A stretch of 64,000 nucleotides of DNA from Scrofimicrobium sp. R131 (GCF_040256745.1 NZ_CP138335.1:2157981-2221980), one strand, 5' to 3'. Counted from the stretch's first letter, positions 8,841 to 18,483 are shown. Notes: generated from the letters alone by a model not told the origin. Translations and numbers: made by a program.

Positions 8841-10337
8841 TTACTGCTGCGATTCGGTTTCGCGCTGCCGGTTGCGCCGGACCAGGTACAGGCCCATGGC
8901 GATCGTCAGGAAACCAACCCCGGCGATGGCCAGCAGGACCCGGCCCTGAGCACCGGTGACGGGCAGGGAGGGCAGGTCGCCCTCATCGGAACCAACCTGG
9001 GTGTTGACCACCGTGAGGTTGGCGCCTTCGGCCTGGACGTCGAGCAGTGCCCCACCAATCGCGCCCTTGTAGCCCGCCGGGACCACGGTCTCGTAGACAC
9101 AGTAGGAGCCCTTGGCTAGGACCAACTCGGGGGTCTTCCCGTCGGTGCCGGAAACGTAATTGGAACCCAAGTCAACCTGTTTCATCTCTGCATCGGCAGC
9201 GAGCTGATCGTAGGCAGGACAGCTCGTCAACCCAGCCTTGGTGTACAGCTCAAAGCCGGCACCGGCCAGCGGCACATTGGCGGTGGCCCCGCGGTTCGAA
9301 GCCTCCTTCATGATGTACGCCCCGCTGTAGAACTCCTCTGGATCGACAACGGAGACATCATTTCCCTTACCGTTGATGGTGATGGTCGCGGTGTTCGAGG
9401 TGTCACCCGTACCGTTGGCGTCAGCGGTAATGGTCAGCACCAGTTTGCCGCCAATGTTGGCATCGAGTAGGGCCAGGCCAGCCGGGTCGACCATCGTCAG
9501 GGTCACCAGGCCGGCGGACTCAGCCAGGGTGTAATCCGTGCCCGCGGTCATAGTTACCTCATCACCATTCGAGTCGAGCAACTGGACCGACGAGGACCCG
9601 TAGGTCAGCGCAGAGGACAGCTGGTCGGTAATCACAAACTGCGTGTAGAGAACCTGATTGCCGTTGTCATCCAGGCCCAGGTTGTTGATCGGCACGGTGA
9701 TGTCGAAGGTGACGTCCGAGCCGATGATCTCACCGTTCTTGGTCGCACCTGAACCAACCAGAGCATTCTTCGGGTAGATGTGCACGTCGTAGTTCCACGC
9801 CGCACCGGTCCCATTGCCCGGGAAAGGCACGGTCACCAGGGTCGGAATCATCGCGTACAGGGAGTTGTCGGCCGGGGTCGACTCGTAGACGAAATAGGCC
9901 CGGTCCGCCGGTAGACTGGCAAAGGCGGCCTCCCCATCGACGTCTGTCCTCACTTCTGCCTGGCAGCTCACCGCAACCGGGCTCCCCCCTTCGGTCACCA
10001 CTAAGTCACCGTTGTTGTCCACCGTCCCGACCAGGTCCTTGAGCCGGTCCCAATCGGAAGGCACCGCCAGGTCGATACCGGTGACCGAACAGACGGTGAA
10101 GCCCACGTCACCCACGGGCAGTGCGCCCTGCGGAGGGGTGATCTGGGTACCGTCAGCCGGGCCGAAATCACCGGAACCGGGCTGCTCGAACTTGTGCACG
10201 GTCAAGCTACCGGTGCCACCGTCGCCGGGGGCCGCCAGTGCCGGCACCGACACGGCCAGTCCGGCCGCGCCCACCAGGACTGCTCCGCTCAGGATCGCAG
10301 TCATTTTACTTGTTTTCTTCAAGGAACTTCCTTTCAT
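8841..10337 (-). CDS. major shaft pilin, LPVTG cell-wall anchored (FimA/FimP/SpaH type)
   Basis: A 498-residue precursor. An N-terminal signal peptide (VLVGAAGLAVSVPALAA) is followed by Ig-like pilin domains. The pilin motif WNYDVHIYPKNA near residue 180 carries the Lys used by sortase. The E-box region GSYCVYETVVPAGY lies near 412, and the sorting signal LPVTG near 457 with a hydrophobic helix and basic tail. This is the layout of Actinomyces type 2 fimbrillin and SpaH/BcpA pilins. ATG 10337 is annotated, but TTG 10322 (AAAGGAAG 4 nt upstream, giving MKKTSKMTAIL) is an equally or more likely start. It lies 15 nt after the tip gene. Confidence 0.93.
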   Translation of the reverse strand: MKGSSLKKTSKMTAILSGAVLVGAAGLAVSVPALAAPGDGGTGSLTVHKFEQPGSGDFGPADGTQITPPQGALPVGDVGFTVCSVTGIDLAVPSDWDRLKDLVGTVDNNGDLVVTEGGSPVAVSCQAEVRTDVDGEAAFASLPADRAYFVYESTPADNSLYAMIPTLVTVPFPGNGTGAAWNYDVHIYPKNALVGSGATKNGEIIGSDVTFDITVPINNLGLDDNGNQVLYTQFVITDQLSSALTYGSSSVQLLDSNGDEVTMTAGTDYTLAESAGLVTLTMVDPAGLALLDANIGGKLVLTITADANGTGDTSNTATITINGKGNDVSVVDPEEFYSGAYIMKEASNRGATANVPLAGAGFELYTKAGLTSCPAYDQLAADAEMKQVDLGSNYVSGTDGKTPELVLAKGSYCVYETVVPAGYKGAIGGALLDVQAEGANLTVVNTQVGSDEGDLPSLPVTGAQGRVLLAIAGVGFLTIAMGLYLVRRNRQRETESQQ

Positions 10338-10352
10338 TTTTTCTCACACTTG

Positions 10353-13300
10353 CTAATCGGATGCCTGCGGGGCACTGGTCCCAGCAGAAGCTATTCGCCA
10401 CCGTCGATATCCGGAGAGGGCTCCGGCCGCCAGCAGGCCCCCGCCACCCAGGACCGCAAAGACCCAGGCACCCAGGCCGCCGGTTAGCGGCAATGCCGGC
10501 AGCTCCTCCCCAGCCACCGCCACCAGTCGGAACACCTCGTGGGTTCCGGCCGCCAGGGTCAGACCGTTCAGTCCGGTCCCGCTGAGCGGAAGCCAGCAGT
10601 CAGGTGGGATATTGGTCAGGGTCTCGGCCAAAGGGGCGCAGGTGGGATCGTCCAGGTTCAGCCGTTCTACCCCGGCCACCTGGGTTCCAGTCGGCACCGA
10701 ACCCACCGACAGGTCGTACTTCCCCGGACGGATCAGGCTGTTGGCGGCCGTCTCGGTCAGGTTGGCATCGAAAGCGGCTTCCGCGGCCTGCAATTGCAGT
10801 TGCCAACCCGAGCCGGCACTGGTCCCTCCAACTCGGGCCGGAAGCAGGGTGGCCTCCGCGGCTTGGTTCCGCCAGGTGCATTTAACCGTCGGCGTCAGCT
10901 TGTCGGGGGTAATGGTCCGCGCCTCCGGATCAAACATGCCCGCAGGCAGGGCGCCCCCAGATCCATCCGTACAGGTCAGCCCTGCGTCCAGGTAGAAGTT
11001 CGCCTGGTCTGGGGCGCCCGGCGCCACCCTTTCCGAAATGGTGTAGGTTCGATCTCGATCCAGTACCATCGGGGTCCCTCCGTTGAGGATGACTTCTTGC
11101 CCATCGGTGTCGGTAGCAACAATCTCGAAGTGATCCGGGATCACCGGGCTGGTACCTGTGCCGTAATCATTGGTGGCCACCTCTTTGACTGCTTGCACTT
11201 TCAGTTCCACTTCCGTGGTCAGGCGCAGGGTCAAGTCCCGAGCGGTACTCCACACCGAAGTCGGAATCGACAGTTGGTTCGTGTTTCGGGAGTAGCTGGC
11301 TTCCCCCACAACATTGCCGTTTACATCCAATAGCTCAACGGCTCCCACTACGCGGACCCCAGCCGGGAGGCTCAAAGTGATGTTGGTGATGGCAGAGACG
11401 CTATTGACGGCGTGGGAGCTGAAAAACTGCAAACTGCCGTCGGAAGGAATCACCCCGGTCACGGAGGTGGAGCTGGGAGCAGCGGAGGACACATTGGTCA
11501 GTGTGAACCCGTAGGTTCCCGGCGCCCCCTGGGCAGAAAGGTGCAGGGCCGCATTCGCCAGCGTCAGTCGATAGTCTTCAGTTTCTCCATCAATAACCCA
11601 GTCGCTGGCACGCGAGGCCGCCGATCCCTTCGCGGGTGCGTAGGGACCGGTACTGCCGGGTTGATTATTGAACGGATCCGTATCCAACTGATTCCCAGAC
11701 GAGGTGGCGTTTACTCGCAGATAGTGCTGGCTTGAAGAGAGGGCTGGAGTCGACGGAACCATTACTCGCAGCTCTGCGGATCCACCCGACGCCCTGGCCG
11801 TCACTGTGGAGGGGAAACTGGAGGTATTGCGATTTTGCAGCCACGCCCGCACGGTAGAGTTCGCTGCACGCTCGCCCTGTACCGTCGCGTAGAAACTGTA
11901 GTTGGTGCCCAGAGCATAGACGCGCTGTTCCGGGTCAAACATCACCCAGGTCTCTGGGTCACCTGGATCGCCATCCCCTCGCCAGGCAGCTTTCACCCCG
12001 TCGTCGGTAGCCGAGTGGGAGTTGTTAGTGGCACCATCGGTATACCATCCGGGGTTCTCCCCCAGGTACACCATGGGTTCATCCCCCGCATTGACCGCGT
12101 TCAGGTGGCGTGGACCATCCTGGGCAATCGTCGACCGGAAGCCCGCATCACCCCAAGATCCCTCAACGCTAACCCCGAAATTTACGGTGGTGACATCATC
12201 GCTGCCGGCCTGTACCTGATACTGGGCCGCCAGCACCATCTGTGAGGGGGTCAAAATCTGCGACCCGTTGGTGGCCCCCAGAGTCTGCTTCGGATAATCA
12301 ATGTAGGATCCCGAGCGGGACGGAGCGGTCGATGGAGCCAGGTTCTGTCCGTAGGACTGCACCTGGACACGGTCGATCCCACACAGGGTAGAGAAGGTAA
12401 TCCCGGTTTGGACGGCATTGACCGCGGTCGCTCCCACCGTCACCTGCGGCTGCACCAGCCGCACATAGTAGGTGGTATCGGACGAGGGCGGAGGGACCAG
12501 GAAAGAGTACTCGCCACTCATGTTCGTAGTCTGTTGGCCCACTACGGTCCCATCCGCGGTGTACAACTGGATTGTTTGATCCGCTAGCGGGGGCTCGCTC
12601 GCATCCTGGGCGCCGTTCCGATTCAGATCTCGGTAAACAGTACCGTTCAACACGGCAGCCATCTGAGCCGACGCTAAATCATAAATGGAAGCACCTGCTG
12701 ACCCGGGGACCATGGTGGTGAGCCCGGTCAGGGGATCCGCCGCAAAGGTGTAGGCCTGCCCCCCACCGACGCCGGGTTGGTTTACTCCTGAGAGATAGAG
12801 TTTCCCCTCGTAAAACGCCATCCCCCAGGTGTTGGTGCCGTAGATCCGCTGGTAGGTTGACCCGGTTTTCCCCCAAAGAGGCATCACTCCGGAATAGATC
12901 CAGCCTCCCCCCAGTCGGTACTCAACTTTCACCAACCAGGTGGTTTGCTGGGAGACACCGGTGCCCGGATTGGGAGTCGGTACGTCTGCCACCAACACGT
13001 AGGCATCTCCCCTCCCGTCAATTGCCATGTCGGAGGCGGGGAACCGGCCATTAAACAGCGAGTGATCGGCTGGGGTCTTTGGTTGCATCACACCGGACTC
13101 GGCATAGTTGCCAGTTGCCGGATCGAAAATCATCATCCGAAACGTGTTACCTAAGGTCGAGTCCTCACCGGAGGTCAGGTAAAGGTACCCGGTGCGCTGG
13201 TCCACCTCGCCACCCGACCAGTACCGATAGCTGCTAGAGGTGGGTTTCGGGACGAAGAAGATCCGATTGGGATGCACATTGTTGGTGAGGGCACCATCCG

Positions 13301-14135
13301 AGTTGTTGAGCACCTCGGCGATAGAAATAGAGTTGGATCTGGCCGTTCCAATCGGGGGCAGACTGGAAACCAGGGCGGGTGACCCGGTTAGGCTGGCCTC
13401 GGCCCAACTCCAGAGGTAGGACTTGCCCACCCGGGCACCATTGGCCCCGCCGTCAATGGCCATGGTGGTGAGATCGGATGAACTAGCGCTCCAATAGTTG
13501 GGGCCGGTCATATTGCCAATTGCAGCCGGCGTGCTGCGGAAGGTACCGGTTGCGTCGGAGGGGGACAGTTCAGTCACAGGGCGCGAATCATGGTTCCGAA
13601 CGGTTGTTGAGGTGGCGTAGAGCTTGTTCGGATCGATAACAATGTTCTTCGAACGATTGGTTCCCCGGTACAAGCCCTGATAGGGCTGGTTGGGCACCGG
13701 CCCCCAGTGCTGGTCCAGCACCACGTCCGAGGGCACCTGACAGGAATAATCGCCAATTTGAGGATTGGTAGCGCGCCCGACCGGGGTTGAAACCGGACCC
13801 TCAACTTCACTCTGGGCGAGCTCGACAGACTCTGCGGGGTCCGCAACTGGTGCCTCCATTGGGTCGGGCTCAGCTCCGGACATCGGAAACTCGTCCGGGC
13901 CGGTTCCGGCCTGTTCTGGCTCTATTTGGTCATTGCTCCCGATCAGCTCAGACTGGTCGATGGCCGACAACAGCTGGTGCACCCCAATCGACGATTTCCC
14001 CGACTGAGAATCAGGGCCGGTCAGTGCCTGAGTGATAGCTGGCTCCACCGGCGCGGCCGGGGCAGCTTGCACCATCGCTGCACTGCTCAAAATCAGTGCG
14101 GTGGCCAGCGAGACTGTCGCAAACGAGCGCTTCAA
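10353..14135 (-). CDS. pilus tip adhesin, LPLTG cell-wall anchored
   Basis: A 1260-residue secreted surface protein. Signal peptide ends near AAMVQA. A linker rich in Pro, Glu and Ser follows, then a region resembling a propeller-type repeat (GGEVDQRTGYLYLTSGED; a later segment ends in ADPLTGLT). An SdrD B-like domain starts near residue 490 (VYRDLNRNGAQDASEP). GEVED-like sequence (DGETEDYRL) lies near 845. Sorting signal LPLTG is near 1220 with helix and basic tail. Order tip-shaft-sortase equals fimQ-fimP-srtC1 and fimB-fimA-srtC2 of Actinomyces. TTG 14135 is chosen: it directly precedes the signal peptide and has AGTAGG 6 nt upstream. The frame stays open to a TTG at 14213. Confidence 0.85.
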   Translation of the reverse strand: MKRSFATVSLATALILSSAAMVQAAPAAPVEPAITQALTGPDSQSGKSSIGVHQLLSAIDQSELIGSNDQIEPEQAGTGPDEFPMSGAEPDPMEAPVADPAESVELAQSEVEGPVSTPVGRATNPQIGDYSCQVPSDVVLDQHWGPVPNQPYQGLYRGTNRSKNIVIDPNKLYATSTTVRNHDSRPVTELSPSDATGTFRSTPAAIGNMTGPNYWSASSSDLTTMAIDGGANGARVGKSYLWSWAEASLTGSPALVSSLPPIGTARSNSISIAEVLNNSDGALTNNVHPNRIFFVPKPTSSSYRYWSGGEVDQRTGYLYLTSGEDSTLGNTFRMMIFDPATGNYAESGVMQPKTPADHSLFNGRFPASDMAIDGRGDAYVLVADVPTPNPGTGVSQQTTWLVKVEYRLGGGWIYSGVMPLWGKTGSTYQRIYGTNTWGMAFYEGKLYLSGVNQPGVGGGQAYTFAADPLTGLTTMVPGSAGASIYDLASAQMAAVLNGTVYRDLNRNGAQDASEPPLADQTIQLYTADGTVVGQQTTNMSGEYSFLVPPPSSDTTYYVRLVQPQVTVGATAVNAVQTGITFSTLCGIDRVQVQSYGQNLAPSTAPSRSGSYIDYPKQTLGATNGSQILTPSQMVLAAQYQVQAGSDDVTTVNFGVSVEGSWGDAGFRSTIAQDGPRHLNAVNAGDEPMVYLGENPGWYTDGATNNSHSATDDGVKAAWRGDGDPGDPETWVMFDPEQRVYALGTNYSFYATVQGERAANSTVRAWLQNRNTSSFPSTVTARASGGSAELRVMVPSTPALSSSQHYLRVNATSSGNQLDTDPFNNQPGSTGPYAPAKGSAASRASDWVIDGETEDYRLTLANAALHLSAQGAPGTYGFTLTNVSSAAPSSTSVTGVIPSDGSLQFFSSHAVNSVSAITNITLSLPAGVRVVGAVELLDVNGNVVGEASYSRNTNQLSIPTSVWSTARDLTLRLTTEVELKVQAVKEVATNDYGTGTSPVIPDHFEIVATDTDGQEVILNGGTPMVLDRDRTYTISERVAPGAPDQANFYLDAGLTCTDGSGGALPAGMFDPEARTITPDKLTPTVKCTWRNQAAEATLLPARVGGTSAGSGWQLQLQAAEAAFDANLTETAANSLIRPGKYDLSVGSVPTGTQVAGVERLNLDDPTCAPLAETLTNIPPDCWLPLSGTGLNGLTLAAGTHEVFRLVAVAGEELPALPLTGGLGAWVFAVLGGGGLLAAGALSGYRRWRIASAGTSAPQASD

Positions 14136-14252
14136 AGGATACCTACTCGGGTTGGGGACACTTCGGCGAGCCAATGGTCCCAAGCCGAACCCTAGAGGTA
14201 CGTATATTTCCAACGATTTAGCGTGGAGCCGGGCGTGGGTTAAGTGCAGCTA

Positions 14253-14266
14253 CCCCCCCCCCCCCC
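14253..14266 (-). repeat. homopolymeric G14 tract upstream of pilus operon
   Basis: Fourteen consecutive C on the plus strand, G14 in the sense of the pilus operon, followed on the plus strand by GC and a run of seven A. It lies in the gap between the LuxR stop (14320) and the tip adhesin start, 117 nt before TTG 14135. An in-frame TAG directly after the tract (sense direction) means it is not translated as part of the adhesin. Such tracts vary in length by slipped-strand mispairing. Confidence 0.9.
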
Positions 14267-14319
14267 GCAAAAAAAGTTGGTGCTAGGTGGAGGACAAAAT
14301 CCAACTTAGAGGGAAGAAC

Positions 14320-16893
14320 CTACTCGTCCAGGACTGCGAAATATCTGCCCCGGCCATCCTCGTCATTCATTAGAGCAATTAGGTCTAGCCGGGTACCGGC
14401 CCCAGTCTTTCTCAGAATGCGGTTCACGTGACTCTTCACTGTGCGCACACTGATCACCAGCCGAGAGGCAATCTCCGGGTTGGTCAAGCCCTCCGCGATC
14501 ATCCGAGCAATTTCCAACTCGCGCTTGCTCAGAGCCACAATTGCATTCCGGAACCGGCGTGCCTCTTTGGGGGAATCTTTCAGATTAGGAAAAAGCTCCT
14601 CCATCAGGTCTCCAGCGTGCCTTGCCAGGTCGCGTTGTCCCCGACTCTCGGCTATCTCTTTCGCCACTTCCAGGGCCACAGCTCCAACCGAAGTTCGTCC
14701 GGCCGCAACCAGCCGCGGAGCAAGTTCGACCAGGCGTTCGGCATCGCGGGACTCTCGCGCCAGGATGAAGTCGTAGAAGCTCGCCAAAAACTCTCCGTCG
14801 ATCTGGCTCATGGCTTCTGTCACGCGCTCCAGCCGGGCCGGCAATGCCTTCATCTCCACGCTCATGAGAAACTGCTGGCAGGCGACAAAGCGGAACCCCC
14901 GCTCCCAGCTGCGCTCCCCCTCGTGCCAGATCCCTTCGATTGCCTCGTTCATGTTTCCGTTGAAAGCGTCGTACTGAGCTACCGCCATGGCTCGCGACTG
15001 TCCTAGGCAGGGACCAATCGCCATCGGCAATGAGTTCACGCTGGCCAGAACACGCTCGGCAATTCCGACGTTGCCCCGCCGAACTGCGATCATCAGACTC
15101 AGCGTCAGCAGCGCCAAGTTTGTGTTTGGGCGCAGCACACTGGGTTCACCCACTCCAAATAGTTCCGACGCCACCTTAGATACTTCACCGTAGGCGCCGT
15201 GGAAGACGCACGAAAGAATCAGCAGGTATCCGTGATCGAAAAATGCGTCATAGTGCAGATCCCTAAAAGCAGCATCCATCGCAGTGCGAGCCCACCGTTG
15301 GGCCTCTTGAAACTGGCCCTCCGCCAGGAGCACCATCCCGTGCAGCCAATGGGCCGAAGTGTCCACCTGGTCGAGCCAGTCTGAAGAGATGCGAGTCAGG
15401 GTAGACCGAGCATCGGCAATCCGACCCAACGTCAATAGCACAAACACCTGTGCTTCCAAAGTCTCATCGACGACTTCCCGTGGCAGCGACTCGTCCAGCT
15501 CCAGCCGAGTGGCAAAGTCCTCGGGCACCGCGCGCAGCATCGTCTCAAGCTGGAGAGCCATTACATCTAGTAGACCAGAGTAAACATTGCCGGGCTCATG
15601 GCGGTCAGCTAGGAGTGTGAGCGCACCGTCCAGGTCCCGGTGTTTTACCGCCATCCATTGGGCCTGAAGCTTGCTGAATCGAACTCGGTCATGAGGGTTA
15701 CCGTCAGTGGGATCGGTGTTGGTGAGCAAACGGTCAATGGTGTCGTGTTCGGTGGGGGTGGGCAGCATGGCCACGATATACCTGATGGTATTGGCCAGTC
15801 CCGGGTCAGCGGACCAAGCCAGGCGGGCCGCAGCCACTCGAGCCTTCAAGCGTTCTTGGAAAAGCCGGGCTCCCGTTGCTGCCGTTACTGGATTGCGCGA
15901 GGAACTTTCGGGGGGATTCGGGACAGTCAGCTTTCTCTCGTCAAAACCCTCGGGCAGGTTCTTGGTCAAGCTGAGGCGGCGAGTGAACGGAAGGTTCATT
16001 TGGATTGCATCCGCAATGAGCGGAGGGAACACCGACACCAGGTGGCGTCCTTCACTGTGCGTAACCGCCAGGAGTCCGCGTTGCTCCAAGCGGGCCAACG
16101 CTTCCACCGGCACCATTTGGGTAACGATGTCAAGATCGGTGAACCCTACCAGGGCAACCTGTTCCAAAGCAGACCGGTCCTGCTCATCCAACTCGGACAG
16201 ATACGCTTCCACCAAGGGCATCATGGCCGGGTGATGCAGTTCTCCGGAGGCAAACCAGATATCGTTCTCATCCGGGCGAATTACCCCTGCCAGAATGGCG
16301 GTTTCCGTCATGGCACAGGCCAACCCAACCAGGCCGCCACTCTTTGAAAAGATACGGCTGACCGTGTCGGAGCGAAATGTCAATTGCAGCCGCGTGGCTA
16401 ATGCCAGCTCCACGTAGGGTAAGCGCCACGGAGTCAGCCTAACTTCTGCGCCGAACCCAGACATCCCGGCGTCTGGTTGGGACAATCCCCGTGAGGCCAA
16501 AAGGGGAACTCCGTGAGCGGTAGCGGTTGACTGCAACAGTCCCCAGGAAGCGTCATCCAGGTGTTCAATATTGTCCACAATTACGACTAACGGCCTATTG
16601 TCTAGTACCTCGCGCAACTCCTGTGCCACCTGGGCAATCGCTGCCCGGCCCCCAGAGTGCCGAGTAGTGGGCAGAGACGCCTGCAAATGTCCGAGTGGGA
16701 CCGCCTTCAGTTTGGCAGAGCCGGTAATCGTCAGGGTGTGCCACCCCTCTTCCTGGAGGAGAGTAGCCACCAACTCCAGCAGGGCGGTCCTTCCACTGTA
16801 GTGCGGACCGGCCACAACGAGACTAGTCCCACCCTTTACTGCCGCCACGCACTGCTTCGCGGTCTCTTCCCAGCCAATGGTCGGTTTTTGCAT
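14320..16893 (-). CDS. LAL-type LuxR-family transcriptional regulator
   Basis: An 857-residue regulator. The N-terminal P-loop is degenerate (GPHYSGRT, with Arg in place of the usual Lys) and a Walker B-like VVIVDNIEHLDD follows near residue 110. A long helical, TPR-like middle leads to a C-terminal LuxR helix-turn-helix (LTNPEIASRLVISVRTVKSH, residues ~812-831). The architecture is that of large ATP-binding LuxR (MalT-like) activators, which sense a ligand through the repeat region. It sits on the same strand directly upstream of the pilus genes, so it is the obvious candidate activator for them. The ATG at 16893 has a TAGCAT hexamer 6 nt upstream and no Shine-Dalgarno. Confidence 0.87.
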   Translation of the reverse strand: MQKPTIGWEETAKQCVAAVKGGTSLVVAGPHYSGRTALLELVATLLQEEGWHTLTITGSAKLKAVPLGHLQASLPTTRHSGGRAAIAQVAQELREVLDNRPLVVIVDNIEHLDDASWGLLQSTATAHGVPLLASRGLSQPDAGMSGFGAEVRLTPWRLPYVELALATRLQLTFRSDTVSRIFSKSGGLVGLACAMTETAILAGVIRPDENDIWFASGELHHPAMMPLVEAYLSELDEQDRSALEQVALVGFTDLDIVTQMVPVEALARLEQRGLLAVTHSEGRHLVSVFPPLIADAIQMNLPFTRRLSLTKNLPEGFDERKLTVPNPPESSSRNPVTAATGARLFQERLKARVAAARLAWSADPGLANTIRYIVAMLPTPTEHDTIDRLLTNTDPTDGNPHDRVRFSKLQAQWMAVKHRDLDGALTLLADRHEPGNVYSGLLDVMALQLETMLRAVPEDFATRLELDESLPREVVDETLEAQVFVLLTLGRIADARSTLTRISSDWLDQVDTSAHWLHGMVLLAEGQFQEAQRWARTAMDAAFRDLHYDAFFDHGYLLILSCVFHGAYGEVSKVASELFGVGEPSVLRPNTNLALLTLSLMIAVRRGNVGIAERVLASVNSLPMAIGPCLGQSRAMAVAQYDAFNGNMNEAIEGIWHEGERSWERGFRFVACQQFLMSVEMKALPARLERVTEAMSQIDGEFLASFYDFILARESRDAERLVELAPRLVAAGRTSVGAVALEVAKEIAESRGQRDLARHAGDLMEELFPNLKDSPKEARRFRNAIVALSKRELEIARMIAEGLTNPEIASRLVISVRTVKSHVNRILRKTGAGTRLDLIALMNDEDGRGRYFAVLDE

Positions 16894-16899
16894 GGTCAA

Positions 16900-16905
16900 A
16901 TGCTA
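16900..16905 (-). promoter_or_regulatory. -10-like element, leaderless LuxR start
   Basis: TAGCAT on the minus strand, 6 nt before the ATG, 4 of 6 matches to TATAAT. The usual ribosome binding site is absent. No clear -35 was found. Confidence 0.3.
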
Positions 16906-17010
16906 CTGCCAAATGACAAGGACAGATTGACGGTGGCCGCAGGGCACTCTGGGCGCACTTTTGCGCGCAAAACCCTCTATCTGGCGCCCTGACTGCCAGT
17001 CCCGGTCCCG

Positions 17011-17032
17011 GGAGTGACCCTCACCTCACTCC
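17011..17032 (-). terminator. possible terminator after GH43 gene
   Basis: GGAGTGA (17011-17017) and TCACTCC (17026-17032) form a 7-bp stem that covers the GH43 stop codon. There is no T-run, so its role as terminator is uncertain. Confidence 0.3.
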
Positions 17033-18483
17033 TGGCTCTGATACCGCAGTTCCATCAGGTGGCTGGGGCCGGCGGTGGCGTGCACCAGCAGCAGCCGACC
17101 CCCAAACCCACCCGCCGTTTCGGTGGACAGATAGCGCCCATCCACCTGCAGCAGCTCGCGCTCCCCGGCCTCATCTCGCAGCGCCAGGACCAGGTCGTCC
17201 GGTCCGTCGGTGAGCGAGTCGACCGCTCGCAAAATCAAGGTCAGCCGCTCACCCTGGATTGCCTCGCTGGCAGTCTTCTCCGCCGGCCCCACCTGCAGTC
17301 GGGCTTCCACCCGGCCCTCGGCCACCCGAACCTCAGCCCAGTGCCGCTCGTCCATCCGCACGCGCAGGGCAGCCGACTCGCTCGCCAGCACGTCCGCCTC
17401 CGCCGTCCAGCGCAGGTCGCGGACCCGGAAACCCAGCCCGGAGGGAGCCCCATTTTCAGCCTCGCCTGAGGCCAGCACCAGGCCCGCTTCCTCCGCACGG
17501 GCCACGTCGGCCAAGGCCAACCCCGGGGAAACCCACCGCGGATGACTAGGCCACTTCCCCTCGGAAAAACGAGCGGTAAACGAGTGATCGGGAGCGCTCA
17601 GCTGGAACCGGTCCTGAACCACCACCGGCCAGTCGTCCACCCAGTCGATTCCCGCCAGGAAGGTTTCCCGCCCCAGCACGTGGTGACCGGGCAGGTAGCC
17701 GCGCGGGCGTGAACCCAGGTAAACCATCGCCCAGTCCCCGGCCGGGGTCTGCACCAGGTCGCCGTGGCCCACCGAATGAACAGGATGGTCGGTAGAGCGG
17801 TGAGAGAAAATTGGGTTCTGCGGGTGGCCGGTAAACGGGCCGTCCGGGCGGGCGGCTCGCGCCACCGAGATCACGTGGCCGCGCTCGGTCCCACCCTCGG
17901 CAATCAGCAGGTACCACCAGGACCCAATCCGATACAGGTGGGGGCCTTCGGGCCACTGCAGGCCGGTCCCCCGCCAAATTACCCGCGGCTCCTCCAGCAG
18001 TTGTTCCGCGTGCAGGTCCACCCGCGCCTGAGAAATCTCGTAGCGACCGGGGGCAGACGTGCAGGCTGTCAGATAACAGGTGCCGTCTTCATCCCAGGCC
18101 AGGTCCGGGTCAATCCCCTCCAGCCCGTAAAGCCGGATCGGATCCGACCAGGGGCCGGCCGGGTCGGTGGCATGGTAGGCCAGCTGGCCGGGCCCGTCCA
18201 CGTTGGTGGTGATCAGCCAGAACCTGCCGTCGTGGTGGCGCAGGGTCGGGGCGTACACCCCGCGGTTCGGGGCCGAACTGCCCGGGGTGAACTGAGCCGG
18301 GCGGGTCAGAGCGTTGCCTAGTTGCTCCCAGTGCACCAGGTCCTCACTCACCCACAGCGGAACCCCGGGGAACAGCTCGAAGGACGAGTGGGCCAGGTAG
18401 TAGCGCGACCCCACCCGGCAGATGGTCGGGTCGGGATGCCAGCCGCTGACGATCGGCACGCGCGACCCGGGTTGAGCGCTCAC
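17026..18483 (-). CDS. glycoside hydrolase family 43 (beta-xylosidase/arabinofuranosidase)
   Basis: A 485-residue five-bladed propeller glycosidase with a C-terminal beta-sandwich. The three GH43 acidic residues are visible: Asp18 in GWHPDPT (general base), Asp in GIDPDLAWDEDG near 125 (pKa modulator), and Glu in QWPEGPHLYR near 178 (general acid). There is no signal peptide, so it acts in the cytoplasm on imported oligosaccharides, probably xylo- or arabinoxylo-oligosaccharides. GTG start overlaps the GH3 stop (GTGA, 18480-18483). It is the last gene of the five-gene transporter/glycosidase operon. Arabinofuranosidase versus xylosidase cannot be decided here. Confidence 0.9.
   Translation of the reverse strand: MSAQPGSRVPIVSGWHPDPTICRVGSRYYLAHSSFELFPGVPLWVSEDLVHWEQLGNALTRPAQFTPGSSAPNRGVYAPTLRHHDGRFWLITTNVDGPGQLAYHATDPAGPWSDPIRLYGLEGIDPDLAWDEDGTCYLTACTSAPGRYEISQARVDLHAEQLLEEPRVIWRGTGLQWPEGPHLYRIGSWWYLLIAEGGTERGHVISVARAARPDGPFTGHPQNPIFSHRSTDHPVHSVGHGDLVQTPAGDWAMVYLGSRPRGYLPGHHVLGRETFLAGIDWVDDWPVVVQDRFQLSAPDHSFTARFSEGKWPSHPRWVSPGLALADVARAEEAGLVLASGEAENGAPSGLGFRVRDLRWTAEADVLASESAALRVRMDERHWAEVRVAEGRVEARLQVGPAEKTASEAIQGERLTLILRAVDSLTDGPDDLVLALRDEAGERELLQVDGRYLSTETAGGFGGRLLLVHATAGPSHLMELRYQSQE

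Noticed and set aside
14253..14266. Idea that the G14 tract switches the adhesin on and off by frameshift in its coding region
   Set aside because: The TTG frame of the adhesin is closed by TAG directly after the tract in the sense direction, so no tract length can fuse upstream codons to the adhesin. Only transcriptional or leader effects remain.
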